Positions 35,901 to 50,000 of a DNA stretch of 64,000 nucleotides are shown here, in pieces (positions within the stretch are counted from its first letter, which is position 1; each line of letters begins with the position of its first letter). The notes beneath the pieces are model-generated. The model made no database searches, was not told where the DNA came from, and worked only from the letters and a program-made list of their open reading frames with translations. A program made the translations under genes and the position numbers. This DNA is from Himantopus leucocephalus (Eukaryota > Chordata > Aves > Charadriiformes > Recurvirostridae). Where the stretch lies: positions 19,205,248 through 19,269,247 of the forward strand of contig RSEF01000005.1 in assembly GCA_003993805.1 (NCBI GenBank). Reading direction: 5' to 3'.

Positions 35901-37577
35901 TTAATCCAGATTATCAGTAGGAAGCTAACACATGGGACCTTTCCTCTGTGAAAGCAATCATTATTATATCCTTTGCAAAAGAGAAAAAACCACCTGTGAG
36001 ATACTGCCGTTTGGGTGGTGGCAAACTTTGCTGTCCCTCTTAGCTTTGGGTTGCATTTTATGGGTAAACGATAAAAAACCAGGATGGATGCCATGTTAAT
36101 TGTAGCGAGGTGTAAAATTAGGTTCTGTAATAAGCACTGCGAACCTTCTGGTCTAAAATTCCCCGCAGAACAGTAAGTTGCACTAAGACACTGAAGTATA
36201 TTATATAAATTTTTTGTACTTCTGAGTAAGTTACTAAAACCCCTACACAGCAGATGCTGCAATGCTGCACAACGAAGCCGTAAAACTTGCCACGATTTGC
36301 TAGCGCAATTCTGGTGTGACCTTCTCATACACACATCACCTGCAACTACACACCCCAAATTCTTTTTAAACAGCGCCGATATCAATCTCTTCAACAATCA
36401 CCACGTCCTTTTCTGTTTTGTGTGTCTCATTTAACCTGCAGTGCCTATGAGATACACCCTTCACGTCCTCCAACTTCGCAGAAGTCAGAACCCCAGGGGC
36501 TCTTCTGGGGCTTTAAGATCTTAGTTCAGCTGATCTAAAATTATAAACTCTACATTTGAATTTAACTTCAAATTTGAATTTAAAAAGCCCCTCTCTCAAG
36601 CACTTTATATAGCATTATATATTGTTACAAAGAAGAAATAAGACAGCATGATTCAAGCTAAGCTTGTTAAATGCCTGTAACAAACCCATTTTATTTTCCC
36701 ACTGTCATTTATTTGGGGTTGTTTTTTTCAGACTAGGCAGCATTTTTGTAGCATTTTCTGTGTTCAGTGGAGAGCAGCCACTGATGACAGCCACACTTCT
36801 GAATGCTCTGGCTCTCTGAAATTGTGCATCCACAAAAGAAAAACTCCACAAAAGGCGACCATGCTTGAAAAGTTTTGTTAATAGACGACTTGTGCAACAG
36901 CAATTAGGAACAACGTGGCATAAGCAAGGATTAAAACACCCATGGTGGTTCTACAGCCTCCACACAGAGCACCTTCTTCCTTCTGTCCTTCCTGTGGGTC
37001 TTGGGCCACCTTCCAACTTCTGCAACACATGAGGCAGGGATCCTGCAACAACTTGCCTCCTGCACTCTTCGACAACAATTCAATGCTCTGGCCCTCACCA
37101 TCTGCCTCCCACACCGTCCTTCCTCAGACGCATATTGTGGTGTATATTCCTAGCAGGGCAACACATGCATTTTGACTCAGAGATGTGCATCAACCTCAAA
37201 CTTCTACGTCCTACCCTCTCCACAAAGAAGTCCGTCATGTTTGTCATTTGTATGGCTGAAGAAGCTTTTGCCACTTCCTTTCATTTCTTTTGCAATGTTT
37301 AATATTCTTTGGCACTTTAGCGATTCCTACTTGTACTTCCATGACCTTTTCTCTATTCTTTGCATTCCCAATATGCCTCATAGATAGTTCCTTATCAATC
37401 CAAAATGCTCCCCTGAGTTTGTTTCTCCCTTCCTTCCTAAGGACGTAAGTCCCTTAAAGCTTTTCCACTCTAAGACTTCTCCATTCTCGTGTCCGATCTC
37501 CTTACTCTGGCTGACTGTAATGATTATTTTCTTTTGTTTTTCAAACTTTGCTCTTAAATAAAAGCAGCAAAGGCTCC

Positions 37578-37705
37578 AGTCACAGAATCACAGAATCACA
37601 GAATCCCAGACTGGTCAGGGTTGGAAGGGACCTCTAGAGATCATCGGGTCCAACCCCCTGCCAGAGCAGGGTCACCTCCAGCAGGTTGCACAGGACGTGC
37701 AGCTA
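37578..37705 (-). mobile_element. CR1 LINE 3' end
   Basis: It starts with repeated AGAATCACAG tail units, then GGTTGGAAGGGACCTCTAGA and TCCAACCCCCTGCCAGAGCA, up to the GCAGGTTGCACAGGA segment. Orientation is minus; it is severely 5'-truncated. Confidence 0.9.
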
Positions 37706-40428
37706 AGCTGGCACGTAGCTCTGATGCGGGTGCACATATACTCCCACCCACCAGTTCTTTTCTCTCTGGTGGCAGATCATAACTTTTAGCCACAAGCTAC
37801 TCTACCACTTCAGACAAAAAGGCAATGAGTTCTGGACCCGTTTCTAGATATTCCGCGGTACACGGCCAATGCACAAGGGCAGAGAGGTAGCGTGGTCGGG
37901 ACCCAGGGACCCTACACTGCAGTAACAGGAGCTGCTTGGTATTTTTCTGTTGCATTTGTTTTGCTTTTAATTATTTTTTTTTTTGGTAAGAACCATCGTT
38001 GTCTAATGAGGGAAATGAGCTGCGCCTCTTTGAAACCAAGGGAAGCACGAAGTGCTTTCAGATGCAGGTGAGCAGTGTGCTTGTATGCCTACGAGGGCTG
38101 ACGTACAGCTCAGCACAGGTCAAGAGTTGCCTGCAAGAAGACCCCAGCTGGAGTTTGGTTCGAAGAACAAGAACACACGCCCTTCTTTGTTAAAAGAACA
38201 AAAATATTTAAGGGAAGGAATTGCCAATGCAGAGTGCTTTCATCGGATCCCTTCATGGCCTCACAGGTTTTCAGCACCAAGGTCTTGATGGTGGCTCATT
38301 TCAAGGGACAAAAGATACTCCAGATCTGCATACGAATGCCTGGTTGATAAAGGAAAATGGTCAAGCAGCAGAAAAATGTTCAAGCATCAGGCAGATACCT
38401 ACAATCCTTGTAAGCGACCTTGTAACTCTCCAGTTTGGAGTTAATATGTAGAAGTTACACCCTATTCCTGTCCTATTTCCAGAGTTCTTTATGTTTGTTC
38501 CTGAGTTCTTGTTGACTATAGTTTTTCTCTGTTGAGACAGTTTTTAGGCAATGTCAAATTGATTAGAGTTCTGGACGTGTCTCCAACAACTACGGTGAAA
38601 CCCTTTTTAAACTTTGAAAACCATACGGCATCCTACCTCTGTGCGACAAACTAAGACAGAAGCAAACGCTGATGAGTCCTATTGCTCTGATATGACTTCG
38701 GCAATTTTGCAGATTCGCTCTTTTTTATATTCAGAAAAAATTTCCACACATTCTGCCTCTAGTTTTGCATCTGATGACACAAAGTTTAGGAATCTATCCC
38801 AGTCTATCCCTGCCTTGACATGTTCTGCCTCACAGCAGTTACGGGTGGTGACTATCTTTGTTAAAGTGATGTTGCTGTTCTCTCAGAAGAAAAGTTTGCT
38901 TCAAGAATTAGAAGTTACCTATAAGACATAGACCATAACATGAACCAGCTACTCAGAAAGTCTGTTCTGGAGTCTGAATTAGACACCAGCGGGCCTTTTC
39001 CCTCATTTACTCCTCTATTTCAGTAACTTTGGACTATTTGCTCAAGACAGAAATGTTTGTAGCTTTCTAGTTTCAAATGAAGTCACGTGTTTCTGATCTT
39101 CCTCTTGGATGAGGGGATAAGAGAGAATCAAATAAAGAGAACCTCAGACTGACCAAGACATAACCTGAGCTTATTGGCAGCATCTTCATTCGCCTTTTCT
39201 TTCACTTGGGCAACATCCAGTATTTATTACTTCACCTTGTTCCTTTTTCATAACTCATTGCGAGATGATCCTGGAAAGGAATTCAGACTCAATTGTTAAG
39301 ACATTTGCATTTCTTGCCAGAAGAAGCTATCATTCTATCTGGCTATGGATCTAAACGATTGTTTCAGAAGCACTCATGTTCATCCCAAAAAGTCCAAGGG
39401 GGAAGAAGGAGATGGAAGAAAGGACCGGACTGGAAGTAGAGACAAAACAGTACAAAACCCGGCTTCTAGCAGACCCAGAAAGGAATTCCAAAATGGAAGG
39501 AGCAATCGCGAAAATTATTCTGCTAAGAGCCTCCTGTTTTTCCAGGGGAAGCATCAGGCTATGTGCTTCTGCTCACCTGCTCGTCCATCAAGCAGGTTTT
39601 TGAGGACCAGACAAGTTACAAACACACTTAAAACCAACTAGAGCTGTGTGAAGCACTTTTCTTTCTATTTTAAAACATCTGACCTCCTTTTTATGCATTA
39701 ACAGCAATAACCTATGGTTCAAGACATGGTGACCACGATTCCGAGGATGCAGAGAGACCTCGTTTCTTGGGGCAGATGACTCGGTGAAGAAATCTACTTG
39801 CAACAAGCGAGGAAATGAATTTGTTGTAGAAAACTGAACGGCTCCTGCACTCTTTGTAAGCCTGCAGGACTGCCCCTCCAAAAAAATAAATAACAAATGT
39901 ATATATACACATATATATATTAAAAAAAAAAAAAAATTACCAAACTGGCAAGAGCCCAAGTGATTAGCTGCAGTAATCAAAGAGCCAAGCTAGTCCTTGT
40001 GACCAAAGACAAGGCAGACTGCTGTGGATCACTCAGACCTTCGGAAATGGCCTAACAGCTTCCTCTGTATTAGTGCTTCCACTTCACCTTTCTTTGCCTC
40101 TGGGGATCAAATGTTGCTTTGCATTCAACAGGCGAGACCTCTTCCAGTTTTCCCATCTCAACAAGACCTGAAAGACTTTATCGCTGGCTGGCAAGCGCCA
40201 TGCGTTTGCTACCGTTGTATTGCAGAACCTGGGAAACGAAGCCTCCAGCAACCGAAACGGAAGGGCAATTTTCACCATGACTATGTCTCCACCGTATTCC
40301 TAGAACATCTCCTGGAGGTGTCAGACACCCATAAACTTCATGTTCTAAAGACTCTTTTGTCCTTAGACAAGCATTTCTGTGATTAAAATGGCACTGTGAG
40401 TTGATACTTTATTTATTGTGGTATAAGT

Positions 40429-40670
40429 TAACCCAGGGGAGGTTTAGGTTGGATATTAGAAAAAATTTTTTCACTGAAAGGGTTATTCAACATTGGAATA
40501 GGCTGCTCAGGGAGGTGGTGGATTCGCCATCCCTAGAGGTGTTTAAAAAAAGGGTAGACAAGGTACTTGGGGATATGGTTTAGATGTGGTTTTGTCAGGT
40601 TAGGGTAATGGTTGGACTTGATGATCTGAAAGGTCCCTTCCAACCTTAACGATTCTATGATCCTATGATA
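40429..40670 (+). mobile_element. CR1 LINE 3' fragment between the two desaturase genes
   Basis: It contains GGTTTAGGTTGGATATTAG, the CACTGAAAGGGTTATTCAAC block, TTGGACTTGATGATCTGAAA and GGTCCCTTCCAACCTTAACG, and ends ATTCTATGATCCTATGA. The open frame inside it is part of the repeat and not a gene. Confidence 0.9.
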
Positions 40671-43600
40671 TTTTTAAGCTGATTTTCCTGGAAAAACAGC
40701 ATCGTGTCACTTGATCCTCCAGCACTACAAAACTGCTAACTATTTTGCCTGACACCATCACAATCAGCCTTTCATACAAGCGCTCATCGGTGCATTATTT
40801 TTTTATTGCTGTTTCAAAACCTTCTTTGTAGAAATTCCTCACTATTTTCTGAACACTTAATATGAGTCTCTGTAGCAGATGTAAATCACACAGAAACCAC
40901 ACTCATGCCAATGAACTCTCTTCCAGTGTAATGTAATCCTCTTTCTTTCCCCACCCATGAGCAGTGTTGCATTAATACATTAGTCTTCTACACCTGATCT
41001 GTTAAGAAATCTCTTTATATTCCTTATAAAAGAACCTGTCTTGGGAAGCAACAGATCATCCCGTTTCTGAGCGGCTCATCTGCACCTGTTACCTATCCCC
41101 TGTGGATCTACAATCATCTTCATTTCTCCTTCTTTTCTAAAGATGGAGAAAATTCTATAAAAACCACAGTTCACCTCTTGAGGAATTCAGGATAATGGAA
41201 GCAAGCACACACATGGATTGGGCAAGGATTGCAAGTCCAGATCATTAATAAGTGGGTGTTGGGAAGGGGAAAACTACAGCATTTTCCTCTTCCAGTTGCC
41301 CCATCACCCATAACCGTTTTAACATCACCCTCACGTTTTTATAATCCCAGCTACTCCATTGCCGAAAATGTTCCCTCCCCAATTTGAAAAAAAAAAAAAA
41401 AGTAATTTATTCTGGGCTTTGGCCACCTCTTTGTCCAATGATACTCCACTCAACTGGATAATCCTCAAAGCCTTAGGAACCTCGGACTGCAGTTTTTAAG
41501 ACTCCATGCAAATGCCTGATGAATTTGTTCTCCTTTGAACATCTTTGGGGACTATATCCTCCCCCAACATCCAAATCCCACGGAGAGGCGGTAGGCTAAC
41601 AGGCTTCACCTTGGGTGCAAGTGCTCTGTCTTCACCCCCAAATAACCCTGAATAAGGTTTTCATTAACAATTATCCTGTTCATTATACTGCTCCTTACAC
41701 CACGTAATTCAAACACTTCACTGCCTAATCTGCCACAACTGTGGCAGAAAAAGAGCACCTCAGTACAGGGTACGTGAACGCAACACACAAAACTTCAGAA
41801 CTACCATCCTGGTGGTCACTTGGCTTTGAACAATTACCAACAGCAGAAGATTAATGAGTCTCCCTTTCCTCAGGACCCGATCCGCCGCAGAGAGAATGAA
41901 TTTTTATGTTTTTTAAATCGGTACTGGATATGTAGCGTACCTTTCATTTCCTAACCTTTAGGCTGAACTAAAATAAAGACCCGAAACCAAAATGCCCAAC
42001 GAGCTATTCCTGCTTACAGGCAAAGGTTACTTTTACAGTCTTACCCGTCACAGAAGGGGAGATGGGGATATAATGCTTTGGTCAGTGAGTTTTAGGAGTT
42101 CCGGGCTCACATCAGCCAAAAGTTGCTTTAAGCTGTACATTAATTTCATATTAACTTCCCTTAAGTGAACAGGAAAGTAGGATAATCGCAAGACCGGAGC
42201 TTTTAACCACTCTGCAGTTCCCAGCGAGGCTGGATGTCCTCCTTCCCTTCTGATGGCCGACTGCCACCCTGTGGCTATTTCGCAACGTTCAGGTTCCATG
42301 TTTTAAGGCTGAATTGTGAAGCCAAAGGACTTCTGCTAAATGGCAAATTTGGGGCCGGTGGTGTTCCAAAAAAGGTGTATCTCAATGCACGTTCAGAGAC
42401 CCCGAAAGGGGTTCTGGACTTGCATTTGATTATTGTTGTAAAATTTCAATATTAGAAGCCTCAGAGCGATCTGCCACTGCGGACTATAAACAGCCCAGAG
42501 CTATCGCAGGAACTGAAGAAGTTGTCATACCGCTTATTTCTCCTCTTGAGCCGCATACGCCTGGAGAACTTCCAGCAAACTCAGCATAAGCACATCTGCT
42601 TACGTTGCTTCAGGTCCCCCTTCAGCCTTACCCTTCAGGACTGTCAATCAGCTCATAAGCGTTATTTTTCCCCGTTAGGCAATCGGTTTACTGTATTGTG
42701 GACATCTCCTCTTTATTGTGGCAGAGAAAACACGAGAGTTTCCAAAGTCCTAGGCACTAAAGGGGAACTTAGACACATTATTCTCTTAAAAACTGTTACT
42801 CCTAGGCCAGAGGGCAGCTCAAATCTATTTGAATTTTCAAAATTAAGCATCCAGATAACGAACGTTCTGACTCTGGCCATTCGAAAAAAAAAAAAAACAA
42901 GCCACTTACTGGGCAACACCGAGCACTTCAACATTACGGAACATTTATGGTCCACTTGAGCTACAAGCGGCGTTTCTTCTACTCACCTCATTTGCCACAA
43001 TCCGTCTGATAAGTACTTTCAAAGCTCCATGAACTGAGCCGAAGTCTGTCCGTCTTCCTTCAAAACACGTTGGACGCACGTGCACTTTTACAGCACCTCC
43101 ATGGCTACAGCACCAGTATCCAGCAACCAGGCTCAGGCTGTTCCCTTTTTTATCAGAGAAGATTGAAAACCCGCCCTGACAAAAGAGGAAGAGTACCTTT
43201 CTTGCCCGGTGACACTGTTCTACTTGCGTGTCCAAATTAAAGGTGCACCAGGCCACAGAAAGAGAGGAGTGAACTTTATCCTCAAACCTGGCAATTATGG
43301 CCAACACGTGAGATGGAAGTTTTCTTCCTACCAGGACAATCTGTGTGGTTTTACCCAATGGACAAAATTCAGTTGTGAAACATGAGTTAGGGAGACGGAA
43401 TGTCTCTAGAGGATTTTTGAAGCCTTCCTTCAAAGCCGAGATGTTCAATACCTCTCCTGACACGCATAACAAGGCTTCTGGCCCTTTGTGGCTTAGGGTC
43501 AACACTCCAAGGTCAGAGGGAACTTTTGGCACCGCTACTGAAGTTCCACCCGAGAGCTGTCTGCCTGTCCTCACAGAACAGCTCCTGATTTCATCAACCA

Positions 43601-43916
43601 CGCGTACCTCCCTACAGACAAATTAATGCAATTCCCACAAGTCAGGGGTAGATTATTTTTTTTTTTTCCTTTCCTCCTCATCCTGGAGGAAGAACTGGTG
43701 TCTGGATTTCTTTTGGTAAGATTAATTTAGGTTAATTGTTTATACTGCATACTTCACACAAGCTGATTCCCTTCCTCCAGAATACAAATGCTGAGGTTTA
43801 TGCCAGTTTTCTCTCCGCAGCTGTGGACAGGCATTTGTTCCACATTTTAGAGAGTGCAGACTCTTACACAGACATATTTCACTCTGATAACAGCAACAGT
43901 TGGTAAGACAAGGAAT

Positions 43917-44076
43917 TTTATTATTAGACTTTCCTCCATCAACAGCTCTAATAATAAAAGGGAAAGAAACAGAGCAGGAAAAAAGAAGGTAAAAGAGTAA
44001 CTAAGGCCCATTTTCTATGGTCTTTATCAACAGGTATCAATGATTTAATGATTATTATTTCCATTACAATTTTATT
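43917..44076 (-). terminator. Candidate poly(A) signals for FADS1
   Basis: Minus-strand AATAAA hexamers occur at 44071-44076 and 43917-43922, and an ATTAAA at 44043-44048. They would give a 3' UTR of about 1.5 kb after the FADS1 stop. I saw no canonical signal nearer the stop, but only transcript data can choose between these. Confidence 0.25.
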
Positions 44077-45566
44077 CTGTGCTTAACAACGCTCTGGGGC
44101 TGGGGAAGACGCATTTCTTCCATTCCCTCATAAGCCATCCTCTTTTTGGATGTTGATCAGAAAAAGCACCGTATCTTCCTCAAAATCAGCCCACCCCTTC
44201 TGGAGACTAAGCCACCCGCCACTGAGGTAACAGGGTGATGGATCTTCATCAATGCTATGCCAGATGCTATACTCTGTTTGGCATCTGCGTTGGTGTAGTA
44301 AAAGACTCCAGGGAACGCAGTAAGGCTAATTCCCATTCCAATAAATCAAGCAGTACGTGCCCTCTCGGGGTGTGTTTTGAAGGCGCACCACCCAACAGAG
44401 AAAGAGCAGCAACGTATTGGCCGCTGTCTGCCTACGGGTATGCAGCCCGCTGACTTCTGCCGCTTGAAAAGTTAAACACATTTGAACAGTACCCCAACCC
44501 CTAACGCTTTTACAACTTCATTACATTTGTCCGCAGCTCAGAGAGGAGCACCTTGCGCTCCAGGGGCCAGAAGTCATGAGTTCTCTCTGCTTAACAAATC
44601 ACTCAAAAAAGAGTGAAGCTTCAGGTGACCACAGACCGATTACCCTTTTGCTTCCTTAATCACCCTTGTGGGGACCCCGAGTACGGACGTGCCGTATTTC
44701 TGTCCCTTCTGACTTTCAGTAACGGGTTCAATAACACTCAGAAGTACGGCACCGTGGAAACCACTTGCAGAGACTCCATGGGAGGCTGCGAACGGGCAAA
44801 TAACCCAGAGGCCTTCACCACAGACGAGATGTGGAGGGCAGCACTCCCACAGAATATGCCATGCCGAGCTCTCACATTTATCCGCCTGGAGAACAACCTC
44901 CACTTTCCTGTTTCTCTACCTCAATTAGGGCTCTAATTAGACCTTTTCCCTCACGCTTATTGCTACAGAACTGCTGCCTGCCCCTTCTCTGCCTCACCCA
45001 CGTGCATACAAATTGGTTTGGGCTCTCACGTGCCCCCCACTGCCCCTTGGTTTGGGCACTTCTATCGCCATTATTAATTACATATAGGTATTTGAAAACA
45101 CTGTACCTACACAATTCCTTACTGCTTCCACATTTCACTAACTCCCGCGTTCTCTGATTTCATACTGTCTCAACTGTCTCACTACAATCATGAGAGCCAC
45201 CTCACAAAAGCCTATGTTAGATAAGAGACTTCCCTCCTACGTACTCAGCAAATGAAGTGTCAGCAGACAGAAAGGAATCTGTTCCCAGTCCCGAAGCTGC
45301 CTCCAGCTTGGTGGAACATAACCTCCTCCATTCAGCTTTTCCCTGTAACCCAGCACCAGAGAAGAGGAATGAAAGAAGCACGAGAAGATTTAAGAAACAT
45401 ATCTTTTAAAAAAAATCATATTGATCACATTCATCAATGGAATTAAGTGGCGCCACCTCCCCATCTCTGGCTTAGCCAGCTCGCTCTCCTCTGCGCAGTG
45501 TCTTCATGGTGATCACCACAGGAGGCAACAAGGGTGGGGAACTCCTCTGTAAGGATCCACGGCTTC

Positions 45567-47028
45567 TTATTTATGTAGATAGGCATCAAGCCAGAGCTCC
45601 CCTGAATCTTTCAAAGAGCTGCCAAGAGAGAACCACATTTCCTTAGAAACAAGGGAATGAAATACAACGTCCAGGGAACACAGCCTTGCGGGAAAAATTC
45701 CCCTCACCAGTAAGCAAAGGAGATCATAGACTGGTTTGGGTTGGACGGGACCTTTAAAGGCCATCTAGTCCAACCCTCCTGCAATGAGCAGGGACATCTT
45801 CAACTAGATTGGGTTGCTCAGAGATCTTCAGAGGCAAGACAATGTAGACTACAGCTCGTTGGAAAGATGAAGAACCACCAAAGCACTGGGGCTACAACAG
45901 ACAAAGACCGGAAGGCTAAAACAAACAACTTAATTAGAATGAAAACAAAAGGAGCAACCACGGCAGAAGAGAGTCACGTGACTTTTCAGTGGAATAAGAA
46001 ATATCTGGGGGGCAAGGAGGGGAAGAAAGGAAGAAAAAAGAAAGAAGGACAGTTCAAACTCATGTTTATGAAAACGCCTCTTTCCCTGGAGCATACTCAG
46101 AGACAGAGGTGTCAGACCTGGCATCCTACTGACCTCTGGCTCTTGAGCTGAGGAAAAGGAGCTCTCCATTACGTCGTTCCTACCGACATCTTCTGTCTGC
46201 TGCTACTGAAACCAGCGCCATGGCTGAACAGTTTTCCAATCCCTTTCGTACTCATCTATACTACCTACAGCCCTTCACAGAACTTCTGTGATCCAAGCTG
46301 GCTGCTCCTTCCCTTCCCACGTCCCTCGCTTGTTCACTCCCTAATACTGGAAAACCTTTCCCTTAGGGAATGCAGCGGGTTGATACGTACTGCACTATGT
46401 CTGCAAAGGCGGTGAGCAATGGTTTGCACTGGTACTCGATACCATGTTTGGCACACAGGGACTTCACCAAAGGGGCCACCTTCCAGTAGTTGTGTCGCGG
46501 CATCGTAGGAAAAAGGCTGTGGGAAAAGAATACGGTGATTCAACGGCATCTGTCATCACCTCACAGAATTCCTGCCCCTCTTCTGTGCCTAAGCCTGGAA
46601 GCGCCTCAATCTCCCCTCGAGCCCATAGCCATTAGTCCTCTGTAGTGGTCCCTCTCACGTCACTTCACTCAGTATCTGTACTAACCAGGAGGCCGGCAAT
46701 TCTCGTTCCTGTGCCACGCCACTCATATCTGAAGTGGTGTTGGTGCTCAGCGGCGCTCCAAAAATTTTCTGACCCATCACTTGGAATTCCCATTCCATCC
46801 CCATTATAAAAAGCATAAAATTTACCCACATTATCTTTTGTTCTTGCATTAGCCAATAGAGAGACAGGGACCTTGTAGGCTCTTCAGACCTAGAGTAACT
46901 AGCACTCCTTCAAATTCCCTCACATCCCCAACCCATGCTTCAACTCACTGGTGCTCGATTTGGAAGTTCAGATGTCCACTAAACCAGTCATTGAATAAGG
47001 ACTGATGAACATTGCAGGTTGCCTGGAG
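45567..47028 (-). other. FADS1: FADS1 exons 10-12 (His box III and C-terminus)
   Basis: Exon 10 (46949-47028) codes [20 protein letters not shown] and starts box III. The last His of QIEHH is split with exon 11 (46391-46516). Exon 11 codes [17 protein letters not shown] and the KHGIEYQ region. Exon 12 (45567-45618) codes the [16 protein letters not shown] tail and a TAA stop. A minus-strand CR1 fragment sits in intron 11, about 100 bp upstream of exon 12. Confidence 0.93.
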
Positions 47029-50000
47029 CTGAAAGAAAAAAACAGTAACATTTAAGTGTTGTTTTAGGAATACCCCTTCTCTTACACGTGCCAAACACAG
47101 CAGTAAGCAGGTACAACTTCCTAATCATCACGTGGCTGCTGGCTGAATACAGCAACTCCAAGAGCTATCTCCAGTCAACGTTAGATGGCCATGCTGTGAT
47201 ATATGATTGTTAGGGACATAATTTAGGAGAACAGACTTGACTTCCCCAGTGAGATAAACCATAACAACCGTGACTTTCACCTCCCTCACTTAAAAAAGTG
47301 TGTAATGGCTTCAGAACGAAAATAAAACAGAGCACACAAGAGAGATTTGCATCCTTCATGCACAGAAAGCTCTCTATCTGAAGAGCATTGTAGCACCTCT
47401 AATTATTTTCCTTGAGGCATCTGGGCTCAGCATTTGAAGCCTCCATCCCACTTCTGCACTTTCTTTCTTTGCACTAATCACTCACTTGACACAGTGAGGA
47501 CAAGCTGCTTATGTTTTCCTCTCTCGGTTCCCATCACTTCTGCGATCAGCTCTCTCAGGCATTATGCACCCAGAACTGTAACTTCTCCCCTTCAAAGCCA
47601 CAGGTCTCTGGAAAGAATGTCTTACCTGAGTAGAGAACCAGTCCACATTCTTGTCATAATCGATGTGCATCGGGATGTGATTCATTTGTGTAATCCAGAC
47701 AAACCAGTTACTCTCTATAAACCTGTGCATATAAACACACACAAAACCATCGCTGATCTCACAACGATGCGGTAACAAGTCAGTACAAAACACTTGTACA
47801 CATACAAGCTAGTCGTTGCTTGACCAAATGAACACCAGGAACCCCAAACATCTGATCAGCAGATCAGACCTACACACATCTTCTACCTTCCAAAGACATG
47901 TGCCTGACAGACAACAACCTCTGTCTTGCTGAAAGGCATAAGGAGACAGAAGAATAGGGAGCCGATGAGAAAGATAACCAGAAGGCTGAGGAAAAGCTGA
48001 CATGAAGGATCGATGTAAACTGGGTAAAGAAAAAGGAGGAATTACAAGTTGAATGATACCTGACTAACAGATGAAGCCCCAGGATACCCTTCACCCCCAG
48101 TAAGGGCAAGTAGGTGAGGAAGAATCGGATGTAGAAGCTCAGCATCCAGGCCAGGTCCTGCAGTATAGTGAACAGATAAAACCTCATTAAAAGGAAGAAT
48201 TACCAGCTTCTGAATTTAGCATCCACTCTACGTGGCACTGACACACAGCCACTCCCCAGCCATTCCTGTGCTCAGGAATTATCCTGGTATTATGAGTCCA
48301 GTGCAGGGCAAACACTACAGAGGACATGATGTAAAGCATCACGTTTTCCTCTGGATCTGAAGAGAAAGAAAGCAGTGAGAAAACCAAAAACCCAGCCAAC
48401 TGAAAGAATAAAGAACTATGGTTCACCTCCACCTCATCTTTTTTGTTCCCCTTCACATTTCTTGCAATCTCTTCTCTCCCTCATGCTCATTTTCTCCTGT
48501 CTGTCCCACCAGGCAAGAATAAAACAGCAAGGTGCCTTGTCTCTAACCCCCACATCTCAGAGAACAGACATCTTTTTTTTTGCATTTTTTCTAAAGTCTC
48601 TAAAAGCCATGTTATTCCTCAAAGTCCTAGATTTTCCCCTGACAAACTATCTTCCTAACAACTCTGAAAGTCTACTACACACCCCCTATTCCACTTTACA
48701 CTGAACTGTGAGGATTCAGTTTTAGGCTACCTGAAAACTACTTGATTTTTAATGCATCATTTTGCAAAATGGAGTTGCACTGAATCGTCCTCCAACCCCC
48801 CCCCCCACCCCGATTTCTTCTACTTTTCCCCTTTTCCAAGGGGGAAAAAACTTCTGTGCCCTCAAGTTTTTATTGTATTGGTTTGGGAAAACAATAAAGA
48901 ACAGCCAGAATGACCACTTCTACCTTAAACTAGACTCTCATGCTACCTGAAGGACAAGTTCTGTATGAACATCAACTCTCCAGAAGCAGGAATGCTTCCA
49001 GGCACTCACACACCATGGACTGAGGCAGAACATGAGAGACATTACTTCCCAGATCGTATACCCACACCCCTTGCCACAGAGATACTCAGCTCAGAGTTCC
49101 TCCCAGTAATTTCTTGCACTGAAACATATCCGTAAAACAAGGAGAAGTCACCATTGGCAACTTGGAGCTGACTTACCACCCACTGTTTCCGCTGTATCAC
49201 GAAGTAGAATATGTACCACTGGAAGTAAAGAGGCACCAGAGCTGGGGGACCGACTAGAGTGGAGAAATAAGATTGCAGAGACATTAACTGGGCCCTTTTA
49301 TCCCAGTGAGATGGACTGGAAAAGGAAGGGCTTGAGTGAACGCTGTCCATAGAACTGCGAAAGGGTAGGGTTACTCACTGATGAAGAAGTACTTGTGCTG
49401 GTGGTTATAAGGCATGAATTTCTTCTTTTGTACACCAAGCTGTTAAAATAAGCAAATTACTCAGGCCGTGAAGACAGCTAAAAGACATCTGTGCACACAC
49501 TCCTACCTACGCTGTTGAAGAAACGCATACTTAAGATACCTCCTAACCTTTCAAAGAGATGTCCTATCAAACCATGCAAGCTTCCACCATGCCATCGGCT
49601 CCGTCATCCCCTGGAACTTTAGTCTATGACTGCTGTGATAAGGTTTCATCCCTGCCTTGGATGCAGGAAAGGCTGGATAGGCCCTTGCGCCACAAAAAGC
49701 AACGTGCACTGGAAGCTCTTTCCCTACAGAGGGCACAGTTGCCCAACAACACTTAAATCGAAAACCACATGAGGCGCTGAGAACAACAGTTTGCTGCCAA
49801 TATAGCTTCAGAAAAAAAGGAAAACCTATGATACTATCAGTAAAGATATGTAGAACTCCCACCTGCTTGCAGTTAATCTCCAAAGCAGAGAAATGAGCAC
49901 CTAGACATTAAACCGTGTCTACAGGAACAGGGATGAGGAGATTATCCTCCCTCTGAGACTGCTGATTTTTCAGTGTTCACTGCATAAACATGACAGACCA

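Larger units (their letters stand above)
31768..45566. other. Intergenic spacer between the two desaturase genes
   Basis: It holds the upstream region of the FADS1-like gene, the CR1 pieces at 32.6, 37.6 and 40.4 kb, the 24-25 bp repeat and the presumed FADS1 3' UTR at the right end. Three longer stop-free stretches (34559-35047, 35894-36397 and 42945-43601, all minus) have no recognisable domain. Confidence 0.6.

Noticed and set aside
40401..40583. 60-codon plus-strand open frame resembling a small protein
   Set aside because: It lies within a CR1 3' fragment; the same residues occur in other CR1 tails.
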